DNA of 64,000 nt from CAVZVZ01 sp963778895 (lineage in GTDB: Bacteria > Actinomycetota > Acidimicrobiia > Acidimicrobiales > Acidimicrobilacustridaceae). The DNA lies in assembly GCA_963778895.1 (NCBI GenBank), contig CAVZVZ010000005.1:1426001-1490000 (forward strand). Direction: 5' to 3'. The notes under the pieces are model-generated. The model had not been told where the DNA came from and ran no database searches. It saw only the letters and a program-made list of their open reading frames with translations. The first letter of the stretch is position 1, and each line of letters opens with the position of its first letter. A program made the position numbers and the translations under genes. Below are positions 8,705 to 18,611 of the stretch, one piece after another.

Positions 8705-10523
8705 GTGGCCACCCCGGATCGAGTTGTACTGCCGTCGCCCCTGCAAGGCACGGTCGTCACGGTGGCCGTGGTGCCCGGGCGAAGCGGTGACGGCGTCGCA
8801 ACCGCTGGTCGTGATCGAGTCCATGAAGATGGAGCACGTCGTGGCGGCCGACGCCGCCGGCATCGTCGTCGAGGTCCTCGCTCACGTCGGCGAGACAGTC
8901 CTGCAGGGCGCGCCGCTCATCCACCTCGATCCGACCGACGCGGCAGCCGAACATGACGCGACGGTCGCGGCCGTCGATCTCGACGCGGAACGCGCCGATC
9001 TGGCCGAGGTCGTCGAGCGCCACGCCGTCGGTCATGACGAACGGCGACCCGATGCCGTGGACCGGCGGCGCGCCAGCGGGCAGCGGACAACCCGCGAGAA
9101 CGTCGACGACCTGTGCGACGACGGCACCTTCGTCGAGTACGGCGCGCTGGCCCTGGCCGCGCAACGCCGACGGCGATCAGTCGAGGAATTGATCGAGCGC
9201 ACGCCCGGCGACGGTCTCGTCGCCGGGATCGGCGACGTCGGCGGGCACCCGACCGTGGTGCTCTCGTACGACTACACCGTGCTCGCCGGCACCCAAGGCT
9301 TCCAGAACCACCGCAAGAAGGACCGGCTGTTCGAACTGGCCGAACGGTTGCGTCGCCCGGTGGTGTTCTTCACCGAGGGTGGCGGGGGTCGACCCGGCGA
9401 CACCGACGCGCCCGGGGTCTCCGGACTCGACACGATGGCGTTCCACCTCTTCGCGCGCTTGAGTGGCTTGGTGCCGCTCGTCGGGATCGCGTCTGGCAAG
9501 TGCTTCGCCGGCAATGCCGCCATTCTCGGCTGCTGCGATGTGGTCATCGCGACCGAGAACGCCAACATCGGCATGGGCGGTCCCGCCATGATCGAGGGCG
9601 GCGGTCTGGGCGTCTACGAGCCCGCCGAAATCGGCCCGATGAGCGTGCAAGTGCCAAACGGTGTGGTCGACGTCGCGGTGCCCGACGAAGCCGCAGCCAT
9701 CGCGGTCGCACAGCGCTATCTCGCCTACTTCACCGATCCGATCACGGAATGGGAGTGCGCGGACCAGCGCGCACTCCGCCACATCGTGCCCGAGAACCGA
9801 GTTCGGGCTTACGAGATCCGCGAGGTGATCGACACGTTGGCCGACATCGACTCGGTCCTCGAACTTCGCGCCGGATGGGGCGCCGGCATGGTGACGGCGT
9901 TGGCGCGCGTCGAGGGTCGAGCGATCGGCATCGTGGCCAACAACCCCACCCACCTCGGCGGCGCCATCGACGCCAACGCCGCCGACAAAGCGGCTCGATT
10001 CATGCAGCTTTGTGATGCTTTCGACCTGCCGCTCCTCTTGCTCTGCGACACGCCGGGCTTCATGGTCGGACCCGAAGCCGAGCAGACGGCGCTCGTACGT
10101 CACGTCAGTCGCATGTTCGTCACCGGCGCGAACCTCACCGTTCCCTTCTTCACGATCATCGTGCGCAAGGGCTACGGCCTGGGCGCGCAGGCCATGGCGG
10201 GCGGCACGTTCAAGGCCCCGATCTTCACCGTGGCGTGGCCGACGGGTGAGGTAGGCGGCATGGGTCTCGAGGGCGCCGTGCGCCTGGGGTTCCGACGCGA
10301 GCTGGACGCGATCGAGGACGACGACGAGCGAGAGCGCGCGTTCGAGTCGATGGTGGCGAGCGCCTACGAGCACGGCAAGGGGTTGAACGCGGCGTCACAC
10401 TTCGAGTTCGACGACGTCATCGACCCGGCCGACTCTCGACGTTGGATCAGCACGGCGCTCGCCGCTTCGCCACCATCACCTCCCCGCACCGGCAAGAAGC
10501 GCCCCAGCATCGACACCTGGTAA
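8705..10523 (+). CDS. Biotin-carrier domain fused to acyl-CoA carboxyltransferase, frameshifted
   Basis: The N-terminus from GTG 8705 is a biotinyl/lipoyl domain with biotinylation motif ESMKMEHV (8817-8840). The frame breaks near 8775 between VVPG and EAVTASQPLVV, so one base is off. The rest is a complete carboxyltransferase domain: FTEGGGGRPGDTD, GNAAILGCCDVVIATENA, ANNPTHLGGAIDANAADKA, LCDTPGFMVGPEAEQTA. The reaction is transfer of carboxyl from biotin to an acyl-CoA. The biotin carboxylase subunit is absent, so it must come from elsewhere. Having the carrier domain ahead of the carboxyltransferase is less common than having it on the biotin carboxylase chain. The gene is divergent from the sigma factor. 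Confidence 0.85.
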
Positions 10524-10580
10524 GCGCTATTGAAGCGACTCGTGCACGGTCCACTCCGCCGTTCGGGACCACCAATGTGG

Positions 10581-11012
10581 CTAGATCGAGTAGCGGTAGA
10601 CGTTCGTTTCCCGGGGCTCGAAGCCGATGCGCTGGTACAAGCGGTTGGCGGCCTCGCGGCTGGGCCGCGAGGTCAGGTCGATGCTCACCGCGCCCGCAAC
10701 ACGCGCTCGGTCGATGGCGGCCCGGTTGAGCGCCTCGGCCACACCCTTGCCTCGTGCCGTCTCGTCCACCACGACGTCTTCGATCCAGGCCCGTAAGCCC
10801 GTCGGGATGCGGAAGAGAGCGAGAGTGAGCGTACCGACGATCGCATCGGCGTCGCGGGCCAAGAACAGAACGGTGGCCGGCGACCGGGCGATCTCGTCGA
10901 GCTGGGCGCGGGTCGGCGGAGGATTCGACGACGACAGTTGCGGCGTCAGCCGCTCGAACGCGGCGACAACCGCGGGCGTGATCTCGTCGCACTCGACGAC
11001 TTCGACGGACAC
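10581..11012 (-). CDS. GNAT-family N-acetyltransferase
   Basis: 143-aa GNAT enzyme that transfers acetyl from acetyl-CoA to an unknown amine. The acetyl-CoA loop is visible as VVDETARGKGVAEALNRAAI, followed by the family C-terminus EAANRLYQRIGFEPRETNVYRY. The GTG start at 11012 lies just past the citrate synthase stop (11018-11020), so it is the distal gene of that operon. The frame is intact. A gap of about 55 bp separates it from the convergent carboxyltransferase end. Confidence 0.85.
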   Translation of the reverse strand: MSVEVVECDEITPAVVAAFERLTPQLSSSNPPPTRAQLDEIARSPATVLFLARDADAIVGTLTLALFRIPTGLRAWIEDVVVDETARGKGVAEALNRAAIDRARVAGAVSIDLTSRPSREAANRLYQRIGFEPRETNVYRYSI

Positions 11013-11017
11013 GCGCG

Positions 11018-12570
11018 TCAGTCGAGAGCCGGGACCGGTTGCGGGGGCGGTGGCCCGACGTACTTCGCGCTCGGTCGGATGATGCGGTTGTCGGCCGCCT
11101 GCTCGAGGATGTTGGCGCACCACCCGATGACGCGGCTCGACGCGAACGTGGGCGTGAACAGCTCGCGGGGCAGGCCGCAGCGATCCATCACGACACCGGC
11201 GTAGAACTCGACGTTGGTGTAGAGGTCGCGCCCGGGCTTGAGCTCGGCCAGCACGTCGACCACGGTCTGCTCGACCTGCATGGCGAAGTCGGCCATGTCG
11301 CCGCCGAGGCGCTCGCGCGACCGATCGCAACAGCACGGAGCGGGGGTCGTCGGTCTTGTACACCCGGTGACCGAAGCCCATGATGCGATCGCCGCTCTCG
11401 ACGGCGTTGCGCACCCAGGCGTCGGTCTTGTCGGGCGTGCCGATGGCGTCGAGCATGTCGAGCGCCCGGCTCGGTGCTCCACCGTGGAGCGGGCCCGACA
11501 GCGCGCCGATGGCACCGACGACCGACGCACCCAGGTCGGCACCGGTCGACGTGATGACACGCGCCGTGAAGGTGGATGCGTTGAAGCCGTGGTCGACCGT
11601 GGTGATCTGGTACTGCTCGATGGCGCGGGCGTAGTCCGGGTCGGGGACCTCGCCACTCAGCATGTAGAGATAGTTGGCCGCAGTAACCAAGATCGGGATG
11701 CGGTGCGATGGGTTCTTGGCCTTGACGCAGGCGGTACAGCGCCATGATCAGCGTGGGCGTGATGGCGCACACGCGCAGCGCGTTGTGCTTCAACTCGGCG
11801 TGGGTGACGTCGAGCGACGGCTGGAAGTCGAGCGCGGCGCCGACCTGCGAGACCGCAGTACGCAAGGCGTCGAGCGGCACGAAACGTTCACCGGCCGACG
11901 CGATCGCGGGAAGGACCGCGGCGACCTCCGGCGGGCAGCTCACGCAAGACCTTGACTTCGTCGAGGAAGCGATCGTGCGCGGCCCGGTCCGGAAGCGTTC
12001 CCTCGAACATGAGGTACCACACGTCTTCGAGCGAACGCTTCTCGGCCAGGTCGACGGCCGAGTACTGGCGGTAGTGGTAGAAGCCCTCCTGGCCGCGAAC
12101 GTCGCCGACCTCGGTCTCGGCCACGATGACGCCGGCCAGGCCCTTGGGCGCCTCCATCTGACCCGGCGACGAGCACCGGCTCGATGCTCGCCACGCGCAT
12201 CAGATCGCGCATCGAGACGATGCCGACCAGACAGACCGTCGTCGACCACCGGGATGTGCCGGAAGCCGTGCTCGGACAGGCGAGCGAAGGCATCGACACA
12301 CGACTCGTTGGAGCCGAAGGTGTACGGATCCCGAGTCATCCATTCGGATACGGCGGACGCCTCGGCGTCGCCCCCGACGGCGGCGAAACGGACCAGGTCA
12401 CGTTCGGTGAGGATGCCGATCGGTTTGTCACCCTCGATGACCACCACGGAGCCGACACCCTGGTCGCGCATCCGGGACGTGGCCACCGCCACGGACTCGT
12501 GGGCCTCGGCCGTCAGGGCCGGTCGGCTCATCACCTCGGCCACCGTGCGGATCACCGCGCCGTCAGCCAT
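11018..12570 (-). CDS. CBS-domain / citrate synthase, probable fusion, several frameshifts
   Basis: From ATG 12570 (good GGAGG site upstream) the first ~135 residues are a CBS pair: AEVMSRPALTAEAHESV, GILTERDLVRFAA, HGFRHIPVVDDG, then LVGIVSMRDLMR after a frameshift near 12235. With no stop between, the sequence continues one frame over at 12157 into citrate synthase: APKGLAGVIVAETEVGDVRG, GPLHGGAPSRALDML, the catalytic His in MGFGHRVYKTDDPR, and NVEFYAGVVMDRCG. Further shifts fall near 11945, 11700 and 11330. Citrate synthase condenses acetyl-CoA and oxaloacetate; CBS domains bind adenosyl nucleotides and could regulate it. The catalytic Asp position (NVDF in most family members) is Glu here, which I recall from other actinobacterial enzymes. 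Two separate coupled genes remain possible. Confidence 0.8.
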
Positions 12571-12689
12571 CGCGCCTCCTGTCGTTCGAGCGTCGCGCCT
12601 CGCGTGCGAGCGCACTGTCCCGGAGCCTACCGGTGAGTAGGGCGCCCGGACGCCAACGTCTTTCGCCACAGCAGCGGTAGCCTCACCAC

Positions 12690-13572
12690 GTGCCCGACGA
12701 CGTCGAGCGGTTCCCCACGCTCGAACACTTGCGCTGGTCCCGACGTCCACAGCTCTACGCGCCCGTGTTGCTCGTCGCGTTCGGTGGCTGGAGCGACGCC
12801 GGCGACGCCGCGACCACTGCGGTGCGCTTCCTCGGCGATGCCTGGGGGGCCCAGTCGTTCGCCACGCTCGACCCCGAGCACTTCTACGACTTCTCCTCCA
12901 CGCGACCTCAGGTGCAGTTCGACGAGAACGACCAGCGCGAGGTCACGTGGCCCGAGAACACCTTCGCGTCAGCCAGCGTGCCGGCTGCCGATCTCGACGT
13001 GATCACGCTGATCGGCGTCGAGCCCCAGCTGCGGTGGCGGACGTTCTGCGAACAGATCATCGGGCTGGCGCGTTTGTTCGACGCCCGCCGCGTGATCACG
13101 TTCGGGGCGTTGCTCGCCGAGGTCCCACACGCTCGCCCCGTGTCGATCTTCGGCGTCGGCCACGACGCCGAGGTGTTCGCGCGAGCTCGAGCTGCTGCCC
13201 TCGCGCTACGAAGGCCCGACCGGCATCACCGGCGTGCTCCAGACCGCGTGCCGTGAAGCCGGCCTGACCGCATCGTCGCTCTGGGCCGCCGTGCCGACCT
13301 ACGTCCCGTCGGCGCCGTCACCCAAGGCGGCCTTGGCGCTCGTCGAACGCGCCAACAGCATGCTCGGGGTCTCCACCGACAACGAGGAGCTGCGCGACGC
13401 ATCCGAGGCCTACGAGAACGAGGTGAGCGAGCTCGTCGACGACGACGAGGAGACCTCGGACTACGTGCGCCAGCTCGAGGATCGGTTCGACGCCGACGAG
13501 CCCCGGCTGCTGGCCGAGGACGCGCCTCGACTGGTCGAAGAAGTCGAGCGCTTCCTCCGCGACCAAGACTGA
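12690..13572 (+). CDS. PAC2-family protein, frameshifted
   Basis: Proteasome-assembly-chaperone-2 (PAC2) family protein of about 293 aa, a conserved actinobacterial family of unclear biochemical role. The N-terminal half reads LLVAFGGWSDAGDAATTAV and ITFGALLAEVPHARPV. Near 13195 the frame shifts, and the second half continues YEGPTGITGVLQTACREAG, SLWAAVPTYV and an acidic C-terminus (ELVDDDEETSDYVRQLEDRF). The GTG start at 12690 fits the family N-terminus. It is divergent from the CBS-citrate synthase gene; the 119 bp between starts must hold both promoters, though none was clear. Confidence 0.85.
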
Positions 13573-13588
13573 CGTCGGCCAGCCCGGC

Positions 13589-15031
13589 TCAGGCCGAGAA
13601 GCTGGGCGCGTGGCGAGGCCACGGCTGCACTTCCTCCAGCAGGCGGGCCAGCCGTAACACGGTGTGATCGTCATGGCGGCGGCCCATGATCTGCAGGCCG
13701 ACCGGCAGCCCATCCGACGCCACGCCGGCGGGCACCGAACAGGCTGGGTTCCACGCCAGGTTGGCCAGCATGGTGAACGGCACATTCATCGCGCCGGCCG
13801 CGGCGCCGAAGCGCTCGTCCATGTCCTCACCGGCGATCGTGGCCGGTGGCGGACCGGCCGCATCGAATGCGGTCACCGCCGTGGTGGGGGTCATCAACAC
13901 GTCGACGTCGCGGAAGATCGCGGCACACTCCGCGTCGAGCTGAAGCCGACGACGGAGCGGCTTGGCGAGTGTGCGGATCGGACGGTCGTACGTCGACTCG
14001 AGGCTGTCGCGGACCCAGCGCGTCATGTCGCCCAAGCGCTCCGGGTAGTGCTCGCTCTCGTCGATCTCGAGCCACAACGTGAGCGTGCCCGCAGTCAGCC
14101 ACGTCACGACGGGATCGGTGAGACGTACGTCGTAGTCGACGAGCTCAGTGCCGGCGGCCCCAGCCGTCAGCTCCGCGGCAGCACGACTGAGCTCGAGAAC
14201 CTCGGGGTCCACCACTGCAAAGCCCAGGTCGGACGACCAGCCGATGCGAAGACCGGACACATCGAGTGACTCGATCGCATCTTCGTACCGCACGGGCGGT
14301 GGAGGCAACGTCGTGCGGTCGATGTCGTCGGGGCCCGCGGTGACGTCGAGATGGCGCGCCGCGTCACGCACGCTCGTCACCTCCACGCCGTAGACCGCGG
14401 TCTGCGCCGGGTCCGAGGAGGGGTGCGGGATGCGGCCATGGGTCGGTTTCATGCCCACGAGCCCGCTGAACGACGCCGGGATTCGCGTCGAGCCGCCACC
14501 ATCGCTCGCGGTCGCTATCGGCACCATGCCGCGGGCCACCGCGGCGGCCGACCCACCGCTCGAGCCTCCGGGCGTGCGCTCGGGGTTCCACGCATTCCGC
14601 GTCACTCCCCACGCTTTGGTCTTCGTGTACTGGATCGTCCCGAACTCGGGAGCCGCCGTCTTGCCGACGAAGACCGCGCCCGCGGCCCGCAACCGCGACA
14701 GATGGATCGAGTCCTCGGGCGCCGGTGGCGAGCCCTTGTACAGGAGCGAGCCGTGCGAGGTCGGCATCCCGGCGCAATCCTCGAGGTCCTTCACGCCGAA
14801 GGGCACACCCGCGAACGGGCCGGGGTCCTCACCACGAGCCACGCGGTCGTCGATGTCGGCCGCCACGGCCCGCGCTCCGTCCAGATCGAGATGTACGAAC
14901 GCGTTGAGTGTCTGGTTGTCGCGTTCGATCGCGTCGATGCAGTGGTCGAGCAGCGACGCCGCCTTCAGCTCGCCATTGCGAATGGCGTCGGCCGCGGCGG
15001 TCGCGGTGGGCAGTTCGTCGAACTCACTCAT
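13589..15031 (-). CDS. Amidase (amidase signature family)
   Basis: 480-aa amidase signature enzyme hydrolysing an amide bond of an unidentified substrate. The Ser-cisSer-Lys triad is visible as Lys81 (GVKDLEDCAG), Ser157/Ser158 in PGGSSGGSAAAV and Ser181 in SDGGGSTRIPASFSG. The GatA-like C-terminus CSVPAGVASDGLPVGLQIMG is present, but no gatB or gatC is nearby, so a stand-alone amidase is more likely than a tRNA amidotransferase. The start is ATG 15031, preceded by GAGGGGG and overlapping the Nudix stop by 4 bp (ATGA). The frame is intact. Confidence 0.88.
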   Translation of the reverse strand: MSEFDELPTATAAADAIRNGELKAASLLDHCIDAIERDNQTLNAFVHLDLDGARAVAADIDDRVARGEDPGPFAGVPFGVKDLEDCAGMPTSHGSLLYKGSPPAPEDSIHLSRLRAAGAVFVGKTAAPEFGTIQYTKTKAWGVTRNAWNPERTPGGSSGGSAAAVARGMVPIATASDGGGSTRIPASFSGLVGMKPTHGRIPHPSSDPAQTAVYGVEVTSVRDAARHLDVTAGPDDIDRTTLPPPPVRYEDAIESLDVSGLRIGWSSDLGFAVVDPEVLELSRAAAELTAGAAGTELVDYDVRLTDPVVTWLTAGTLTLWLEIDESEHYPERLGDMTRWVRDSLESTYDRPIRTLAKPLRRRLQLDAECAAIFRDVDVLMTPTTAVTAFDAAGPPPATIAGEDMDERFGAAAGAMNVPFTMLANLAWNPACSVPAGVASDGLPVGLQIMGRRHDDHTVLRLARLLEEVQPWPRHAPSFSA

Positions 15032-15771
15032 GTGTCCCCCTCGATTGTGCTGTGTTCGGACGCGGCATCGGCATGGACCACGTCCGGATGCGGTTGCCAC
15101 GGTGGCGTACGCGGTCGGTCGTAGAGCACGTCGACATGTTCACCTCGAATCGCCCGGAACGCCGTGTCGACCCAACGATCGACGCCGGCAACCATGTCGG
15201 GCAGCTCGTCCTCGGCAAACCATCCGACGTCCATGCACTCCAGCGGATGGGCTTGAAGGTCGCCGCCGATCGCTCGGCAATGAAACACCAACGAGTAGAG
15301 CGGAATGTTGGTGAAGCCGAGCCGAAGACCGTCGAGCACTGCGATCAACCGCTCCACCTCGCAGTGGATGCCGGTCTCCTCGGCGACCTCCTTCACCGCG
15401 ATCTCCGATGCGGAGTACCCGATGTCGGCCCAGCCGGTTGGATAGAGCCAGATTCCCGAGTCCGAGCGTTGGACCAACAGGATCTCGCCCTTCTCGTTGC
15501 CGACAACCGCGCCGACCGCAACTTTCGGTGTCTGGTAGCCGGCCACGCCCTCGCCGACCGAGTGCATCCACTCCGCGATCAGTTCCTCGGGCTGCAGCGC
15601 GTCCACTTCGGCCGCATGGCGGATGTCGGCTGCCACCGCGAGGACCTCCTCGAAACGCTCACGCTCGTACTGGTTCTGTGTGAAACCCAAGCCGGTCCGA
15701 GCGATGCCGGCCAGTGCCTCGCTCCAACGCACGAGATCCTGGTTGGTGACGCGTCGATCGGCATCCGACAT
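15028..15771 (-). CDS. Nudix hydrolase with N-terminal Nudix_N_2-type domain
   Basis: 247-aa protein. Residues ~10-55 (LVRWSEALAGIARTGLGFT...) form the N-terminal helical region found in nucleoside-diphosphate-X hydrolases, and the Nudix domain follows. The Nudix box is GWADIGYSASEIAVKEVAEETGI at about residues 130-152. The catalytic KEVAEETGI part is kept with Lys for Arg, but the first Glu of the consensus is Tyr. Related proteins cleave ADP-ribose, ADP-glucose or similar compounds; the substrate is unknown here. It is upstream of, and coupled to, the amidase. Confidence 0.85.
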   Translation of the reverse strand: MSDADRRVTNQDLVRWSEALAGIARTGLGFTQNQYERERFEEVLAVAADIRHAAEVDALQPEELIAEWMHSVGEGVAGYQTPKVAVGAVVGNEKGEILLVQRSDSGIWLYPTGWADIGYSASEIAVKEVAEETGIHCEVERLIAVLDGLRLGFTNIPLYSLVFHCRAIGGDLQAHPLECMDVGWFAEDELPDMVAGVDRWVDTAFRAIRGEHVDVLYDRPRTPPWQPHPDVVHADAASEHSTIEGDT

Positions 15772-15794
15772 ACGCCGTCACCGTACCTGCGGCA

Positions 15795-15878
15795 GATCGG
15801 CGAAGCCGGCCCTTGCCGAACAGGCTGGCGACAGAGCGGAGCAGCACCACGGACCCCAACAAGGATCGGCGAAGCCGG
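15795..15878. repeat. Dispersed GATCGGCGAAGCCGG repeat, two copies
   Basis: The 15-mer GATCGGCGAAGCCGG occurs at 15795-15809 and again at 15864-15878 in the gap between Nudix and glnD. The second copy is preceded by GGAGCAGCACC at 15838-15848, the same arrangement as at 31173-31212. The inner part CGGCGAAGCCG can form a small hairpin. The unit looks like a REP-type intergenic element. Confidence 0.7.
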
Positions 15879-15894
15879 TCCCTGCGCAGCAGGG

Positions 15895-18192
15895 TCAAGG
15901 CGATAGAGCGTGGAGGATGGCGCGCTCGAGCTCGCGCAGAGCATCGGGACCGACCTTGGCGCCGGACCGATCGCGCACATAGAAGGAGTCGACCACCTCG
16001 GCGCCCATCGTCTGCACCTTGGCCGAGCGGATGTCGAGGTCGAGCTCGGCCAGCGCGTGGGTGATCTTGTAGAGCACGCCGATCGCGTCGGGCGCGCGCA
16101 CCTCGACCACCGTTGCCTGATGCGAGATCTCGTTGTCGACGAGTACCGACGGCGCAGCAAGCGGCTGCGGACTGAACGTGCGCCGCGCGTACACCCGTGC
16201 TCGTTCGGCCAAGCGAGAGTGCAACGCTATGCGACTGTCGAGCGCGTTCTCGACATCGTCGGTGACCCGTTCCCACGCGATGATCGGACCGAAGCTGCTC
16301 TCGACCCGGAAGGTCTCGAGCGCCATACCGTTGTCATCGGAGAACGCCGCGGCCTCGAGCACGTCGAGTCCGTTGAGCGAGAGCGCGGCCGCCACACGCC
16401 AGAACAGACCGGGGCGATCGGGCGAGATGACCGTGAGGCGATCGTCGGCCGCATCGATGACACGCGCTACCTTCACGCATCAGCTCGACCTGCTCGTCGG
16501 ACGGGAAGCGGTCGACCGACCACATCGGCCAAGCCTCCCCCGCCGAGCACGTGCGCGGTCCGGCTCACGAGCTCGCGCACCAGCCCGGCCTTCCACTCGT
16601 TCCACGCCGCCGGCCCGGTCGCCCGAGAATCGGCCTCGGTCAGACCATCGAGCAGCCGCAACGTCTCGACCGACTTGACGGCCTTGGCCACCCACTCGAT
16701 CGTGCCGTCATCGGACAGATCGCGCCGAACGGCAACGTCGGGCAACAAGCAGGTGGTGTCGGATCATGTCCTGCACGGTCGCGACGTCCTCGGGTGGCAT
16801 CCCCAGGCGCGGCCCGAGGTGCGCGAACAGCTCGATCCCGACCTCGGTGTGATCACCCGGATGGCCCTTGCCGATGTCGTGGAACAACGCGCCGAGCACC
16901 AAGAGATCCGGGCGATCGACCCGATCCACCAGGCCGGCAGCGTTGACCGCGGCCTGCCACAGGTGCCGATCGACGGTGTACGTGTGGTAGGCGTTGCGCT
17001 GCGGTTTGAAGCGAACGGCCTCCCACTCCGGCAGCAGCCCCAGCCAGAGCCCTCGCTGATCGAGCGACTCGATCACCGGCAACGCCGGTTCGCCGCACAG
17101 CAGTAAGTCGACCAACAACTGTCGCGCCTCGTCGGGCCACGGATCGGGCAACGCGGGCGCCGAACGGGCCAGCCGGTCGAGAGTGCGGCGCTCGATCCGC
17201 GTGTTGTGACCGGCGGCCGCGGCCGCGACGCGCAATGGGGCCAGCGGGTCGTTCGACACGTCGACCTCGGCTCGGAGTTCGACGATGCCCTCGCGTAGGA
17301 CGATGCCGCCGCCGAGATCTCGGTCTCGCGAGATTCGCCGCTGGAACGGTCCGGCCAAGGAAGAGTCGATCCGCAACCAGACCTCGTCGCTCGTCCACGC
17401 GATGCGGCGCGCCGCAGCCGAGATGTCGCGCATCAGTTCGTCGGCGTCGTTGTAGCCGAGCGCGCTCGCCACCGCCGTCTGCTCCTCGAGCACCAGGCGG
17501 TCGCCGGGCCGACCCGTGCGGCGATGCAGTTCGACGCGCGCGCCGAGCAACATCTCGTAGGCCTCGGCCAGGTTGGCGTCGTCGCCCTCGAGCATGACGG
17601 TGCGGGCGGCCTCGGCCCACCGCACGGCGTGTACGTCGCGCAGACCGCCCCGGCCCTCCTTCAGCTCGGGGTCGAGCAAGAACGCGACCTCGCCGAACTG
17701 CGCATGACGGTCGCGCACACGTTGGCTGGTCTCGGCCAACCACCGCTTGGCTCGCTTCTGCCAGAGCGCTCGCGACTTGGCCGCGAGGTCATCGACCAAT
17801 CGTTGGTCACCGGCGACGCAGCGACTCGACAGCAACGCGGTCGCGGTGTCGAGGTCGTCCGCGGCGAGGGCCAGCGCCTCTTTGGTGGTGCGCACCGCGT
17901 GGCCGAGCTTCAGGCCCTCGTCCCAGATGGGATACCAGACCCGCTCGGCGATGCTCCCGATGTCCGGCCGGCCGTCGTGCAAGAGCAGCAGATCGATGTC
18001 GCTCTGCGGTGACAGCTCCTCGCGGCCGTAGCCACCGACGGCCACCAGCGCGACGCCGTCGATGGCCCCGAACTCGGCCACGAAGAGCTCACGCAGCCAT
18101 TTGTCGACGAGATCGCTGTAGGCGCGGCACAACGCCACCCCCGCGAGATGCGGATCGTCGAAGACCGAAGCCCGGTCCAAGGACTGCGCCAT
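15895..18192 (-). CDS. glnD: [Protein-PII] uridylyltransferase GlnD, two frameshifts
   Basis: Bifunctional uridylyltransferase/uridylyl-removing enzyme that senses glutamine and modifies PII. Order of domains: nucleotidyltransferase with VGGYGREELSPQSDIDLLLL; GlnD linker domain; HD domain with LGALFHDIGKGHPGDHTEVG; and two C-terminal ACT domains (LTVISPDRPGLFWRVAAALS and VVEVRAPDAIGVLYKITHAL). Shifts near 16750 (end of the HD region) and 16490 (before the first ACT domain) split it into three frames; each piece is conserved. The start ATG 18192 gives a somewhat short N-terminus. Its order after glnB and amt on the same strand matches the usual nitrogen operon. Confidence 0.9.
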
Positions 18193-18246
18193 GCCCTGCA
18201 GGATCGCGGAAATCCCGCCGCTTGCCCAACCAAGGCCACCTTCGCG

Positions 18247-18585
18247 TCAGATGGCGTCGGCGTCGCGCTCCCCGGTGCGGATGCGAACGATGCGCTCGAC
18301 CGGCGTGACCCACACCTTGCCGTCACCGATCTTGTCGGTGCGAGCAGCGCCGATGATCGCGTCCGCGACCTTGTCGACGTCGGCGTCGTCGACCACGACC
18401 TCGATGCGTACCTTGGGCAGCAGATCGATCGTGTACTCGGCGCCGCGATACACCTCGGTGTGCCCACCCTGGCGGCCGAAGCCCTTGACCTCGTCGACCG
18501 TCATGCCCTGGACGCCCGCATCTTTGAGGGCAGCCTTCACGTCGTCGACCTTGTGCGGCTTGATGACCGCCGTGACCAGTTTCAT
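18247..18585 (-). CDS. glnB: Nitrogen regulatory protein PII
   Basis: 112-aa trimeric PII signal protein that reports nitrogen and energy state by binding ATP/ADP and 2-oxoglutarate. The N-terminus MKLVTAVIKPHKVDDVKAAL, the T-loop GHTEVYRGAEYTID with the modifiable Tyr51, and the B-loop GDGKVWVTPVE are intact, so uridylylation by the adjacent GlnD (or adenylylation, as in other actinobacteria) is feasible. Linkage to amt suggests the GlnK role of docking on the transporter. It lies 26 bp after amt. Confidence 0.95.
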   Translation of the reverse strand: MKLVTAVIKPHKVDDVKAALKDAGVQGMTVDEVKGFGRQGGHTEVYRGAEYTIDLLPKVRIEVVVDDADVDKVADAIIGAARTDKIGDGKVWVTPVERIVRIRTGERDADAI

Positions 18586-18611
18586 CCCACGCTCCCTATC
18601 GGATCGACTTC

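Noticed and set aside
13589..15031. GatA subunit of a tRNA amidotransferase
   Set aside because: No gatB or gatC nearby and the gene is coupled to a Nudix hydrolase, so a stand-alone amidase is more likely.
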